Source: Dechloromonas sp. (GTDB lineage Bacteria > Pseudomonadota > Gammaproteobacteria > Burkholderiales > Rhodocyclaceae). Taken from it: DNA of 64,000 nucleotides. The translations under genes were made by a program, and so were the position numbers. The notes beneath the pieces were generated by a model. It did not search any database. It saw only the letters and a program-made list of their open reading frames with translations, and was not told the DNA's origin. The stretch is taken from positions 1 through 64,000 of the forward strand of contig JAEUOG010000032.1 of the NCBI GenBank assembly GCA_016790815.1, given 5' to 3'. How positions within the stretch are numbered: the first letter of the stretch is position 1; every line of letters begins with the position of its first letter. Below, in pieces: positions 29,256 to 38,128 of the stretch.

Positions 29256-30437
29256 CTACTTGCCGTTATTCCGCGTCAGGCAGGTTTTGTAGCGGCTTTC
29301 GACCCGCTTGGCAAACCATTCCGTGGTCAGCTTGCGGGTGATTTTCGGGCTTTTCAGGTCGATTTGCGGAATGGCTTGCCGGGCAACCGGGCGGCCACCG
29401 CGTTCGGCCAGTTCGAAGACGCGATTAAATAGCGGGCTGCGTCCGAATGCCATGGTTTTTTCCTGCAACAGATCACGACGGATTTGCGGGCGGCTCATGT
29501 TCAGTTTTGCTGCGATGCCGATGGCAGCCTCTTCTACGCTGCTGGCTACCGGAGCCGGTTTGCCGTCTTCGTGGCGCAGCAGGTCGCCATCCGGCGCCAA
29601 TGGCTTGCCGGTTACTTTGCCGAGCGCCAGCTGGAATGCGGCGTTGCGGCTGCTGTAGCGGCCGGCGTTGAAATCGGCGAAGCGATAGACGATGGTGTCG
29701 TAGGGCACTTCGTAGTCGAGCAGGATGGCGCTGCCGAAGTAGACGCCGCCGCGCCGGGTGAATACCTCATGGCGCAGCTTGTTCTCGATCGGGTACGGGT
29801 AGCTGCGTTCCTTGACGTGCTGGGTGGCGAATTCGACGCTGACTTGCATCGGGCCGCCGGTGCGCACGGGATTGTAGTCGGCGAACAGCTGGCGGCCGAA
29901 AGGCAGCTCGCCGATCATGTCCTCGAACAGGGCGTTGAGCTGCTTTTCGGTCTTCAGCGCATCGATGCGTTCGTTGTAGCTCTTGCCGTCAGGCGAGTTC
30001 TTGCTCAGCGCGGCGGTGACGAGCAGCGACGGCACGCCGTAGCGCCCGGCCCGGGTTTCGAGTTCGCGGCGGACGATGTTGGGCAGGCCGGGCACCGTCG
30101 GGTCGGCCTGGAAGCTGGATTCCTGCTCGATGATGGCGATGGCGGCGCAGTAGGTCTGCGTCGCGTGCGGTACGTCCAGCGTCTTGAAGGCGGTGTGCAG
30201 GTCGGTTGCCCAGCCGGCACGGTCCTTGGCCGAGGCCGGGATCAGTTGCGTGATGCGCTTTTTGACTTCGGCCTCGGGCAGCGAGGTTGGCCAGGCGGTT
30301 GCCGTCTTGCCATCGGCGCGGCGCGACATATCGGAGGGCAGTGCGCCGCCCTCCTCCTCACTCTCCTCGAACAGCGAACAGCCGGCCAGCGTGGCGAGCA
30401 GCGCAGCGGTGAGGAGGGTGAGGCGGCTTGAGCGCAT
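29256..30437 (-). CDS. DUF1615 lipoprotein
   Basis: The 393-residue protein has a lipoprotein signal with lipobox LAGC (Cys20), followed by an acidic linker EESEEEGG and a large domain resembling DUF1615. A QESSF segment near residue 110, reminiscent of lytic transglycosylases, may be a catalytic glutamate site; that is a weak inference. It lies 4 bp after the upstream methyltransferase gene on the same strand, so it is probably in the export/assembly operon. Confidence 0.75.
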   Translation of the reverse strand: MRSSRLTLLTAALLATLAGCSLFEESEEEGGALPSDMSRRADGKTATAWPTSLPEAEVKKRITQLIPASAKDRAGWATDLHTAFKTLDVPHATQTYCAAIAIIEQESSFQADPTVPGLPNIVRRELETRAGRYGVPSLLVTAALSKNSPDGKSYNERIDALKTEKQLNALFEDMIGELPFGRQLFADYNPVRTGGPMQVSVEFATQHVKERSYPYPIENKLRHEVFTRRGGVYFGSAILLDYEVPYDTIVYRFADFNAGRYSSRNAAFQLALGKVTGKPLAPDGDLLRHEDGKPAPVASSVEEAAIGIAAKLNMSRPQIRRDLLQEKTMAFGRSPLFNRVFELAERGGRPVARQAIPQIDLKSPKITRKLTTEWFAKRVESRYKTCLTRNNGK

Positions 30438-30441
30438 GGGA

Positions 30442-31164
30442 TCAGGCCGGAACGCGACAAACCAGCATCACGTTGGCGAACGGCTTGATATCGTTCATCG
30501 GGTCGGTTTCGACCGTGAAGCCGAAGCTCTCGAGCAAGGCGATCCACTCGGCCAGCGGCCGGCAATAGAGGCGCGGCAGGCGGTGGCCGCGCACGAAGGT
30601 GACGGCGTGATCGACCCAGTTGCAAAGGTGGTAAGGCAGCCCGGCCGAAGCATCGCCGACGCGGGTGAGGAACAGGCCACCAGGCGGCAAGGCGGCGCGG
30701 ATGCGACGGATCACGTCCTTCTGGTCGGCGTGGTCGAAATAATGCAAGGCATCGAGGATGGTAATGACGTCAGCCTTCCCGAATTCCGCCTTGGTCATGT
30801 CGCCCTGCTCGATGCGCAGGCTTGGGTGGTCGAGGCCGAACGCCTTGGCGGCGCGGTCGACGTCCTTCTGCATGAGTTCGATGCCGCGCAGGCTCAGGGC
30901 CTTCGGGGCAGCCGGCCAATCCTTGGGCCAGTTGCCGGCTTCGTAGAGTTTGCGGGCGGCGAGCAGCCAGGAAAACAGGCTGCCCTGGCCGCAGCCGAGG
31001 TCGAGGTAATGGGCTTCGGCCGGGAACAGGCCGCGCTTGAGAATTTCGCGGAAGATGCTGTCGGAGGACAGCTTGCCGCGTGAGTAGTGGTACGCAAAAT
31101 GGCCGCCACCCTGAAATGGGCGGCTGGCTTCATCGAGCAGGGTGCGCAGGAAACGCTTGGTCAT
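30442..31164 (-). CDS. Class I SAM-dependent methyltransferase
   Basis: The 240-residue protein has the SAM motif YLDLGCGQGSL (about 53-63), an acidic IEL and an ITILDALHYFDH block. It overlaps the polysaccharide-deacetylase-like gene by 4 bp. Aryl-polyene loci regularly contain a methyltransferase that O-methylates the aryl head, and this one sits in the same row as the MMPL exporter, ligase and ACPs. The exact substrate is inference. Confidence 0.8.
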   Translation of the reverse strand: MTKRFLRTLLDEASRPFQGGGHFAYHYSRGKLSSDSIFREILKRGLFPAEAHYLDLGCGQGSLFSWLLAARKLYEAGNWPKDWPAAPKALSLRGIELMQKDVDRAAKAFGLDHPSLRIEQGDMTKAEFGKADVITILDALHYFDHADQKDVIRRIRAALPPGGLFLTRVGDASAGLPYHLCNWVDHAVTFVRGHRLPRLYCRPLAEWIALLESFGFTVETDPMNDIKPFANVMLVCRVPA

Positions 31165-31961
31165 GGCGTTGGATCGGGCAGCGTGACGGGGTTGAGGTGA
31201 TTTTCGCGGAGTGTGGCGAGCAGGCGCGGCAGCACGGCGAGAATAACCGGCTGACCATCCGGCGTGCGGGCGGCGTGGCCGTCGTGCAGGAGCAGGATGT
31301 CGCCGGGTGCGAGATTGATGGTCAGGCGTTGCAATACGGTGTCCGGCTCACCGCAGCGTGTGTCGTAAGGCCGGCGCGTCCAGCTCACCAGCCTGAGGCC
31401 GAGGGCGTGCAGCACGGCGTCGAGGAAGGGATTGCGCAACCCGGCCGTGGCGCGGAAGTAACGTGGCGTCTGGCCGGTGATCTGAGAAAAGCTGGCTTGC
31501 GCGGCGGCAATGTCGGCCTTCATGCGGCCGGGGCCGAAGAAGGCAAAGACTTTGGAATGCGCGTCGCCATGGTTCTCGACACGATGGCCGCGGGCGACGA
31601 TCTCGCGACACAGCGCCGGGTTCTCGCGAGCACGCCAGCCGATGCAGAAGAAGGTGGCCTTGGCATTGGCAGCATCGAGCAGGTCGAGGACGCGCGGTGT
31701 GACGTCCGGGTCTGGGCCGTCGTCGATGGTAAGGGCGATCTCACGGCGGGCCACGGCATCATCCGGCAGATGATTGAGGTTGGGGCCGAGCAAGGTCGTG
31801 CGGGGCAGCAGGCCGGCGGTGGTGATGATGGCGTGGTTGACGACCAGCACGCCAAGCGCCCACGGCCAGAGCGACGGCACAACAAGGCAAGTGATGGCCG
31901 CCGCGGCGTGCACGGCGAGCGTGGCTTTGATGGCGAAGGTGGGTTTCCAGGGGGGCGGCAT
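31161..31961 (-). CDS. Polysaccharide deacetylase (NodB-domain) membrane protein
   Basis: This 266-residue protein has one or two N-terminal hydrophobic segments and then a NodB homology domain: ALTIDDGPDPDVTPRVLDLL (metal Asp-Asp), HGDAHSK in place of the usual HxxxH, a RATAGLRNPFL motif and the C-terminal ILLLHDGH. It is a carbohydrate de-N/O-acetylase-type enzyme. Its start overlaps nothing upstream but is 1 bp from the hydrolase stop, and its end overlaps the methyltransferase. Its job in a pigment locus is unclear. Confidence 0.8.
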   Translation of the reverse strand: MPPPWKPTFAIKATLAVHAAAAITCLVVPSLWPWALGVLVVNHAIITTAGLLPRTTLLGPNLNHLPDDAVARREIALTIDDGPDPDVTPRVLDLLDAANAKATFFCIGWRARENPALCREIVARGHRVENHGDAHSKVFAFFGPGRMKADIAAAQASFSQITGQTPRYFRATAGLRNPFLDAVLHALGLRLVSWTRRPYDTRCGEPDTVLQRLTINLAPGDILLLHDGHAARTPDGQPVILAVLPRLLATLRENHLNPVTLPDPTP

Positions 31962-31962
31962 G

Positions 31963-32607
31963 TCAGCTGGCAAAGTGGCCAAGGTTGAGAAAATGTTCCC
32001 ACAAATCGCGCCACACCGGCCAGTCGTGATCGCCCGGCAGGGCGCAGCGGGCGGCGGGCGGGAAGCGTTCGGCGATGGCCTGCATGCCCTCGGCGAAGCG
32101 GTCTTCCGTGCCGTAGCCAACGAACACCGGGAAACTGGCTGGCGGAGCTTTGAGCCAGCGATAGGCCCGGAACTCGGGGTCGGCAAGGTCGATCTCTGTC
32201 GGCTTCCACACGTTGATGCCACCGGCCCGCTTGATGGCGTTGGTGGTCAGCCGGCTGCCGGGGTACGGTGCGATCAGACAAAGGCCATCGACAAGGCCCG
32301 GATGATCCGCGTTGAGGCCAAGCGCCAGCAGGCCGCCGAGCGAGATGCCGCCGAGCCACACCTGCCGATACTTGCTGCGGGCCGGGACGAGGATTTGCTC
32401 GATGACCGCCGGCAAGGCGTCGCCGCTCGAAACGGCGTCGAGGCCGAGGTCGACGGCGACGATGTCGAGCCTGAGGTGACGGATGCTGGCATCGGCGAAA
32501 AATCCGTTTTCAGCGAAGTGCTCGGGCGTCATGTAGGCGCCGGGCAGCATGACCAGCAGGCTGTCACCGCCACCGTCGTGGTGCAGGGTACGGAGTGCGT
32601 TACTCAT
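31963..32607 (-). CDS. Alpha/beta hydrolase
   Basis: The 214-residue cytosolic protein has an alpha/beta-hydrolase core: LLVMLPGAYMTPEHF at the oxyanion side, the nucleophile elbow GISLGG, Asp in GYGTEDRFAEG and His in PGDHDW. It may be an esterase or thioesterase. It is 1 bp before the deacetylase gene in the same operon and downstream of a parS-like site and a dispersed repeat. Confidence 0.75.
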   Translation of the reverse strand: MSNALRTLHHDGGGDSLLVMLPGAYMTPEHFAENGFFADASIRHLRLDIVAVDLGLDAVSSGDALPAVIEQILVPARSKYRQVWLGGISLGGLLALGLNADHPGLVDGLCLIAPYPGSRLTTNAIKRAGGINVWKPTEIDLADPEFRAYRWLKAPPASFPVFVGYGTEDRFAEGMQAIAERFPPAARCALPGDHDWPVWRDLWEHFLNLGHFAS

Positions 32608-32613
32608 GCGACG

Positions 32614-32627
32614 GTTCCACGTGAAAC
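32614..32627. other. parS-like centromere site 3
   Basis: GTTCCACGTGAAAC, identical to site 1, lies in the short gap between the MMPL exporter and hydrolase genes. Confidence 0.8.
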
Positions 32628-32633
32628 GCGAAG

Positions 32634-32670
32634 TTTCATTTTTTGCTGTTTTTCCCGGTCGACCGCAGAA
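32634..32670 (+). repeat. Dispersed GGTYGACCGCAG element, copy 12
   Basis: TTTCATTTTTTGCT, GTTTTTC, then CCGGTCGACCGCAGAA. Intergenic, 7 bp from the parS-like site. Confidence 0.85.
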
Positions 32671-32676
32671 GCCACG

Positions 32677-35010
32677 CTATTCATGGCTACGTCCCGAAAA
32701 ACAGGCCGCCAGCATCAGCGCCAGCACTGCGCCCGGGCCTACGGTGACACCGATGGCGTGCAGGACCGGCACACTGGACAGGGCGAGTGTGCCGAAGCCG
32801 ATGGCCGTGGTCAGGTTGGCGACGGCCATTGAGGCCAGCGTCGGCGGATCGAGCCGCCCATCGTTGCCGGCGCTGTCGAAAAACAGGGCGTAATTGGAGC
32901 CGACGGCGACGATCAGGAGCATGCCGATCAGGTGCATGAGATGTAGCTGTTCGCCGGACAGGTGAACGCCGGTAATGACGAGGATGACGGCAAGCAGCAG
33001 CGGCAGCAACACGGCGCCGAGCCGGCGGGCGGAGCGCAAGGTGACGGCGAGCAGGCCGACGATCGCGACGAAACCGGCCAGCGAGAGCAGCGTCGCTTCG
33101 TCGAGATAATCGTTGTAAAGCCGGTCGAATTCCGACTTCATGTCGATGAACAGCGCACCACTGCCGGCCAGCGCGGTGCGTACCGGTGCGATGTCGATGT
33201 CCACGCCCTTGTCACCGGCGGGCGGGCGCAGCGGCAACAGCACACTCCAGCTATCCGGCCGTTGCATGAGCAGCGAATCGACAGCCAGCGCCAGGCTGGT
33301 GCCGTTGAGCGATTGGCGGGTGATGCCGGCCTGCTCTTTCGCTTTGTCCACTTCGTCGAGGAAGGGGCCAAGTTTGCTGGCCGCGAGCGGCGAATCGACT
33401 TGTGCCATTTGCAGGCGAGCAACCAGTTCATGGCTGGCCGGCAGGCTCGCCCGGCGTGCTGCCTGCATGGCCTGGCTGGGGAGGAAACGGGCTGGGCTGT
33501 CGTAACCGCCCAGAACGCCGCGGGCGACCAGTTCGTCGAGCTGCTGCCCTGCCCGCTCGGCGGCCTGCAGCGCGGCTTCGCGGTCCGGGGCGGTGATGAC
33601 GACCATGTAGCGCGAGTCCGGGGCGCCAATGTCAGCCCGCAGATCCATGTCGGTTGCCGCGTCGGCTGCACTGACCGTACTCAGGGCCGACAGGTTCGGG
33701 TGCCAGAGCTGATCCCGGTTGATGACGAGCACGGCGGTCGCGGCGAGAGTGAGCAGGATGACCGGCCAGCGCAGTTTCTGCATGGTCCGGATGCCCTGTC
33801 TGATGGGCGGCGTGAGGTGGCTCAGGTCGCGGACCGGATGATCGTTGCTGGCCAGTGCCGGCAGGATGAAGCGGGTGACGAGCGCGGCGACCAGTACGCC
33901 GCTCAGCGAATAGAGGCCTAGTTGCGCGAGACCCGGGAAGCCGGAAAAAAGCAGTGCCGCGAAGCCGCAAACGGAAGTGAGCACGCCGAGCCTGATGGTC
34001 GGCCAGAAGCGTACCCGCCATTCCGCCGCGCCCATCCGGCCGGACTGGACGAAATAATAGATCGAGTAGTCGACCGCCTCGCCGATCAGTGCCGCGCCGA
34101 AGCCGACGGTGATGCCGAAGACCGTGCCGTAGATGAGGCTGACGGCGACGATGCCGGCCAGCGCGCCGCTGACCACGGGCAGCAGGCCGAGTGTGAGGAG
34201 CCGGCCCGAGCGATAGACGAAAAACAGCACGGCGATGATGGCCAGCGTGCTGATCGCCGATAGCTTGCTGACTTCGCTCTTGATTGTTTCCCGCGATTTG
34301 ACGGCGAAGACGCCGGGACCGGAAATCACGATCCGCGCGTCGCTGAAGCCAGCCTCGCGCGCGCTGTCGGCAAACTGGCCGCGGATGGTGGCGATGGTAT
34401 TTTCCTGCGCGTCAGTGTCCGAACCGAGGGCGGCGCTCTGAATGAGCAGCATCGCCCGCGCGCCGTCGCGCGAAGCCCAGACGCCCTCGCGGATATTGGG
34501 CTGGGCGCCGGCGTTGAGCGCGGTGAGAAGTTCCATCATTTCGCCGGTCGGGTCGCGCGGCAACAGGGGTTTGATCACCATGCCCGCCGGCGAGGCGAGC
34601 AGGTCGACGCTGTTGGCGATGCTCTCGCGCAGGCCTTCGACGGTGAAACGTTCGGGCTTGACGGCTGGGCTGAGCAGGTAGCGGTGGCGGAACAGGAAAT
34701 CACGGTCGGCATCGAGGCTGCCGGCCTGGCCGTTCTGCACGCTGACGAATTCGGGCATTTTTTCCAGTCGACCGTGCAACTGGCGTGAAGCAGCCGCTCG
34801 CTGCGTCGCGTTGCCGCCTTCGATGGCGACCATGAGCAACCGGGTGACGGCCCCCTCCTTCAACTGATCAACCAGCACCTGCTGCGTGGCGCTCGGCCGG
34901 CCAGGCAGGAAAAACGACATATCGGCCGAAAAATGGCTGTTCCAGACCACGGCTGCCCCGGCCAGCATGGCCAGCAGCCAGATCAGGAAGGCACGGGCAG
35001 CCGCGCTCAT
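32677..35010 (-). CDS. MMPL/RND-family lipid exporter
   Basis: The 777-residue membrane protein has two halves, each with a periplasmic loop followed by a bundle of hydrophobic helices, about twelve in all. This is the MMPL/COG4258 predicted-exporter layout. GEAVDYSIYYF in the middle carries the acidic/Tyr motif of such transporters. In aryl-polyene loci this protein is thought to move the lipid-linked pigment across or out of the inner membrane. It overlaps the LolA-like gene by 4 bp, and a dispersed repeat lies near its N-terminal coding part. Confidence 0.87.
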   Translation of the reverse strand: MSAAARAFLIWLLAMLAGAAVVWNSHFSADMSFFLPGRPSATQQVLVDQLKEGAVTRLLMVAIEGGNATQRAAASRQLHGRLEKMPEFVSVQNGQAGSLDADRDFLFRHRYLLSPAVKPERFTVEGLRESIANSVDLLASPAGMVIKPLLPRDPTGEMMELLTALNAGAQPNIREGVWASRDGARAMLLIQSAALGSDTDAQENTIATIRGQFADSAREAGFSDARIVISGPGVFAVKSRETIKSEVSKLSAISTLAIIAVLFFVYRSGRLLTLGLLPVVSGALAGIVAVSLIYGTVFGITVGFGAALIGEAVDYSIYYFVQSGRMGAAEWRVRFWPTIRLGVLTSVCGFAALLFSGFPGLAQLGLYSLSGVLVAALVTRFILPALASNDHPVRDLSHLTPPIRQGIRTMQKLRWPVILLTLAATAVLVINRDQLWHPNLSALSTVSAADAATDMDLRADIGAPDSRYMVVITAPDREAALQAAERAGQQLDELVARGVLGGYDSPARFLPSQAMQAARRASLPASHELVARLQMAQVDSPLAASKLGPFLDEVDKAKEQAGITRQSLNGTSLALAVDSLLMQRPDSWSVLLPLRPPAGDKGVDIDIAPVRTALAGSGALFIDMKSEFDRLYNDYLDEATLLSLAGFVAIVGLLAVTLRSARRLGAVLLPLLLAVILVITGVHLSGEQLHLMHLIGMLLIVAVGSNYALFFDSAGNDGRLDPPTLASMAVANLTTAIGFGTLALSSVPVLHAIGVTVGPGAVLALMLAACFSGRSHE
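34747..34779 (+). repeat. Dispersed GGTYGACCGCAG element, copy 13
   Basis: GAATTCGGGC, ATTTTTT, then CCAGTCGACCGTGCA. It runs antisense through the MMPL exporter gene. Confidence 0.7.
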
Positions 35011-35576
35011 TTGAGCTCGACCGGCTCCATCGTGAGCAAGGAACGGTCGCCGTCAGCCTGCAAGTACTCGATGCTGCGGATCAGGCCCCTGCTTCCGCTG
35101 ACGGTGATGCGAACCACCAGTGCCGCGATTTTTTGCTCACTGGGGAGTAGGGTGAGCACCCACTTATCAGAATTGCCCGATAAATGAAGGGCATAATTTT
35201 TCTCCAGCGCCGCACGGTTGCCGGACAGCGTGCCGCGGATGCTGTCGACGAAGGCCAGCGCCTCGGGCTGGTTGGCGAGATTGATGCTCAATTTCTGCTT
35301 CTCGCGCTCGATGGACAGCATGTCCTTGTCGAGCAGCAGCGTCTCCACCTTGGGCACCAAGGTCCGTTTTTCGAGCCGGTCGGGTGCCGTGTAGCGCATT
35401 TCGCCGGACGAGACGACGGGCTTGTCGAGCAGCGAGATGAATTTTTTCTCGGTGAATTTCGCCTTGCCACCCTTGTTTTTGGCGAGATCGGTCATGAGCT
35501 GGCCAACGTCGAAGGCGGCGCTGGCCGGCAGCGTCAAGGCGAGAAGTAACAGACAGCCGAGGAGACGTTTGATCAT
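35007..35576 (-). CDS. LolA-like outer-membrane lipoprotein carrier
   Basis: The 189-residue product has a signal peptide (cleavage near ASA-AF, residue about 21) and a LolA-like beta-sheet core with KFTEKKFISLLDKPVVSSG near its start. LolA relatives shield lipids in the periplasm. Beside the MMPL exporter, it is the natural carrier of the lipid-linked polyene to the outer membrane, by analogy with other aryl-polyene loci. It overlaps both neighbours by 4 bp. Confidence 0.83.
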   Translation of the reverse strand: MIKRLLGCLLLLALTLPASAAFDVGQLMTDLAKNKGGKAKFTEKKFISLLDKPVVSSGEMRYTAPDRLEKRTLVPKVETLLLDKDMLSIEREKQKLSINLANQPEALAFVDSIRGTLSGNRAALEKNYALHLSGNSDKWVLTLLPSEQKIAALVVRITVSGSRGLIRSIEYLQADGDRSLLTMEPVELK

Positions 35577-36484
35577 TTTTTCTGCCAGAAATCGAAGAAA
35601 TTGAACCAGTTATACGGCGCTAGATGGCAATAGTGGGTCAGACGGTCGGCGTAGTGTTGCATGGCGGCATGGATCGCGGCATCGCGTTCTTCGCGTGTCG
35701 TCCGCGAAAAATCGGCCAGCGGCTCGAAGTGCAGCTGGTAGCGGTTGCCGCCGAGATAGAGGCCGGTCATGAAGAAAACCGGGCGGCGCAGCATGGCGGC
35801 CATGCGGAAGGGCCCGAGCGGGAACGGCGCCGGTTTGCCGAGGAAATCGCAGTCGACCGTGGCATCGTCGCCCAGCCCACGGTCGGCCAGCATGCCGACA
35901 AGATACCCTTCGTCGAGCCGGTCGCGGGCCTGCAGCATCGAATCCATGCGGCCGAGCGGGATGATGTCCTGGCTGGCGGCCGGGTTGATCGCTTCAAGCG
36001 TCGCGTTGATTTTGCGAGCGTTTTCCTCGTACATCATCATCGCGACCTTGAGGCCCTGCTGCCCTCGCCCCACGGCGCGAAGGACTTCGAAGCTGCCTAG
36101 GTGGGCACCGATGAGCAAGGCCCCGGGGTGCTCGACAGCGACTTTCTGGACGGCTTCGTTGCCGATGATCTCGATGTCGAAGAGGTCGAAACGGTCGTTA
36201 AGCAGGTAGATGCGGTCATGGATGGTGCTCGCGAAGCTGAAAACATGGCGAAAACCGTCCGACCACTCGGCCCAGCGGTTAAGCGCCAGATGCAGGTAGT
36301 CGCGACTGGAGCGGCGTGCACGTGGCGAGAAGAGAACGAAATAGGCGGCAATGCCATAGAGGACGATCCGGCCAACCCGGCGCCCGAAGGTCAGCGAAAT
36401 CCAGACCATGAGTTTCAGGATAGCCAGATTGCTGCGTTCCTGCTGACGCATCCAGTCGGCGTCGGTCGGATCTTTCTGGCTCAT
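35573..36484 (-). CDS. LpxL/HtrB-like lipid acyltransferase
   Basis: The 303-residue protein has an N-terminal hydrophobic segment and the LpxL-type catalytic motif His128-x4-Glu133 in GAHLGSFEVL. Late lipid A acyltransferases use acyl-ACP as donor, which suits transfer of the polyene from ACP to a membrane lipid. It overlaps the LolA-like gene and the hotdog gene by 4 bp each. Confidence 0.85.
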   Translation of the reverse strand: MSQKDPTDADWMRQQERSNLAILKLMVWISLTFGRRVGRIVLYGIAAYFVLFSPRARRSSRDYLHLALNRWAEWSDGFRHVFSFASTIHDRIYLLNDRFDLFDIEIIGNEAVQKVAVEHPGALLIGAHLGSFEVLRAVGRGQQGLKVAMMMYEENARKINATLEAINPAASQDIIPLGRMDSMLQARDRLDEGYLVGMLADRGLGDDATVDCDFLGKPAPFPLGPFRMAAMLRRPVFFMTGLYLGGNRYQLHFEPLADFSRTTREERDAAIHAAMQHYADRLTHYCHLAPYNWFNFFDFWQKK

Positions 36485-36786
36485 GGCGCGGCCGGGGTCA
36501 GGCTGCCGGAGGCGACGTCACGCTCAGCGGAACGTACAGTGAAGGAAATGGTTCCTCTTGGTTTGGTGTATAGCGAGAAAGTGAGCGCTTCCTCCGGTAA
36601 AACCGGGCTGAAAAACTTGGCATTGCCGACCTGCCAGTTGAGGCCAGGTCGATCAAGCATTCTTTCGGTGAACAGGATGGCCCGATCAAGTAGCACGACG
36701 CCGGGTACGATGGGGTTGCCCGGAAAGTGGCCGGCAAAAGCCGGGTGGTCGGCCGGGACGATCCAGCGATATTCAGCGTCCGCCAT
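36481..36786 (-). CDS. Hotdog-fold dehydratase/thioesterase (ApeI-like)
   Basis: The 101-residue protein has the hotdog motif DHPAFAGHFPGNPIVPGVVLLD seen in FabA/FabZ-like dehydratases and in ApeI, the second dehydratase of aryl-polyene synthesis. His is present in the DHPAFAGHFP block. The ATG at 36786 is used; an in-frame ATG at 36804 would add six residues. It overlaps the aryl-ACP ligase gene by 14 bp. Confidence 0.83.
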   Translation of the reverse strand: MADAEYRWIVPADHPAFAGHFPGNPIVPGVVLLDRAILFTERMLDRPGLNWQVGNAKFFSPVLPEEALTFSLYTKPRGTISFTVRSAERDVASGSLTPAAP

Positions 36787-38128
36787 GGCTGACTTTCTCG
36801 GCATATAGCGCTAGCAGATCACCGCGTGGAAGCTTGCCGGTACTGTTGCGCGGCAAGCGGTCGACGAGAATGAGCGGCCGGGGCAGGAAAATGGCGTCGA
36901 TGCGCTGGCGCAATTCGACGGTGAGCTGTCGGGCACTCAGTCCGGGCGCGACGACAAAGGCGGTCAGGCGCGTGATGCCGTCCGGGCCTTCCTCGTCGGG
37001 CAGGAAAAAGGCGCCATCGACGACACCGGGTAGCGCGCAAAGCTGATGGTTCAGGTAGGCCAGCGACGTGCGCTTCCCGGCGAGGTTGATGAGGTCGGCG
37101 TGGCGGCCGTGGAGCAGGAAGCGCTGGTCAGGCAGTAGCTCGATGAGGTCTGACAGCGCGACCCGGCCTTCGACGTGGCCGGCGCTGGCGACAGTGTCGT
37201 CGCCCTCCTGTTCGAGCTGGACGCCGGGCAGCTGGGTCCACGCGGCGCCGTCGGTGGTGCGCCGGGTTGCCAGTTGGCCGGACTCGGTCGAGCCGTAGAT
37301 TTCCAGCATCGGGGCGCCGGTGCGCGCTTCGGCTTCGGTGGCCAGCGTCATCGACAGCGGCGCGGTGGCCGAGAGCAGCATATCGACGGGCGGCAGCTCA
37401 ATTTCGGCGGCGAGCAGCGACGAGAGGTGGAAAGGCGTGGTGACGAGCAGGCGCGGTTGCGGCACGGCGGCCAGTGCGCCGGCGATGTCCTGTGGATAGA
37501 ACGGCTTGCCGGCCCAGAAGGCGCAGCCGCCGTGCAGGGCGAGCAGAAAGGTCGATTCAAAACCGTAGCTATGCTGGACCGGGACGGTACCGACGATGGC
37601 GTGCGGCTGTCGGTCGAGACCGAGTGCGGTCGCTTCGGCCTGGCCGTTGGCGACGAGTTTGCCCCAGGTTTTGGGCTGCGCCTGAGGAAGGCCAGTCGAC
37701 CCCGAAGTGAACAGGATGGCTGCCAGACGCTCGGCCGGAAACTCGGGAATGTTCGATGCCGTTTTGGGCTTTTTTTTGCGGTCGACCGCAGAAATGGCTG
37801 GAAAGTCGAAGCGCGGCAAGTCGAGCGTATCGGCGGGGCCGTCGCACAGGCAAATCAGGCCGGTGTACTCAATTTGCAGCCGGCGTAAGGTTTCCGGAGC
37901 TTGCGACGAGGGTTGCAGGCTGGTCATGCCGCGCAGCAGGCCGGCCGCGAAGCCTACGGCAAAGCGGTAGCGGTCGTTGCAGAGATTGAGCAGGAAGCCG
38001 GCAGGCGGCAACTGATCGGCCAGGCAGACGGCGTCGGCGAGGTAGTCACCAACGCTGATGGGCCCTTCGGTTGTCCAGGCAAGTACGGCGTCAGGATCGG
38101 TGTGGGCCAGCAGCGGAAGGGAAGTCAT
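36773..38128 (-). CDS. Aryl-ACP ligase (AMP-dependent synthetase, ApeH-like)
   Basis: The 451-residue adenylate-forming enzyme has the P-loop FTSGSTGLP (140-148), the YGSTESG motif, the hinge HGRHADLINLAGKR and the catalytic Lys in PRNSTGKLPR near the end. It should activate hydroxybenzoate with ATP and load it on one of the two ACPs, the starter step. The ATG at 38128 overlaps the membrane-protein gene by 4 bp. A dispersed repeat copy lies antisense inside it at 37761-37793. Confidence 0.87.
   Translation of the reverse strand: MTSLPLLAHTDPDAVLAWTTEGPISVGDYLADAVCLADQLPPAGFLLNLCNDRYRFAVGFAAGLLRGMTSLQPSSQAPETLRRLQIEYTGLICLCDGPADTLDLPRFDFPAISAVDRKKKPKTASNIPEFPAERLAAILFTSGSTGLPQAQPKTWGKLVANGQAEATALGLDRQPHAIVGTVPVQHSYGFESTFLLALHGGCAFWAGKPFYPQDIAGALAAVPQPRLLVTTPFHLSSLLAAEIELPPVDMLLSATAPLSMTLATEAEARTGAPMLEIYGSTESGQLATRRTTDGAAWTQLPGVQLEQEGDDTVASAGHVEGRVALSDLIELLPDQRFLLHGRHADLINLAGKRTSLAYLNHQLCALPGVVDGAFFLPDEEGPDGITRLTAFVVAPGLSARQLTVELRQRIDAIFLPRPLILVDRLPRNSTGKLPRGDLLALYAEKVSHGGR
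37761..37793 (+). repeat. Dispersed GGTYGACCGCAG element, copy 14
   Basis: GTTTTGGGC, TTTTTTTTG, then CGGTCGACCGCAGAA. It runs antisense through the ligase gene, in the part encoding SAVDRKKKPK. Confidence 0.8.
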
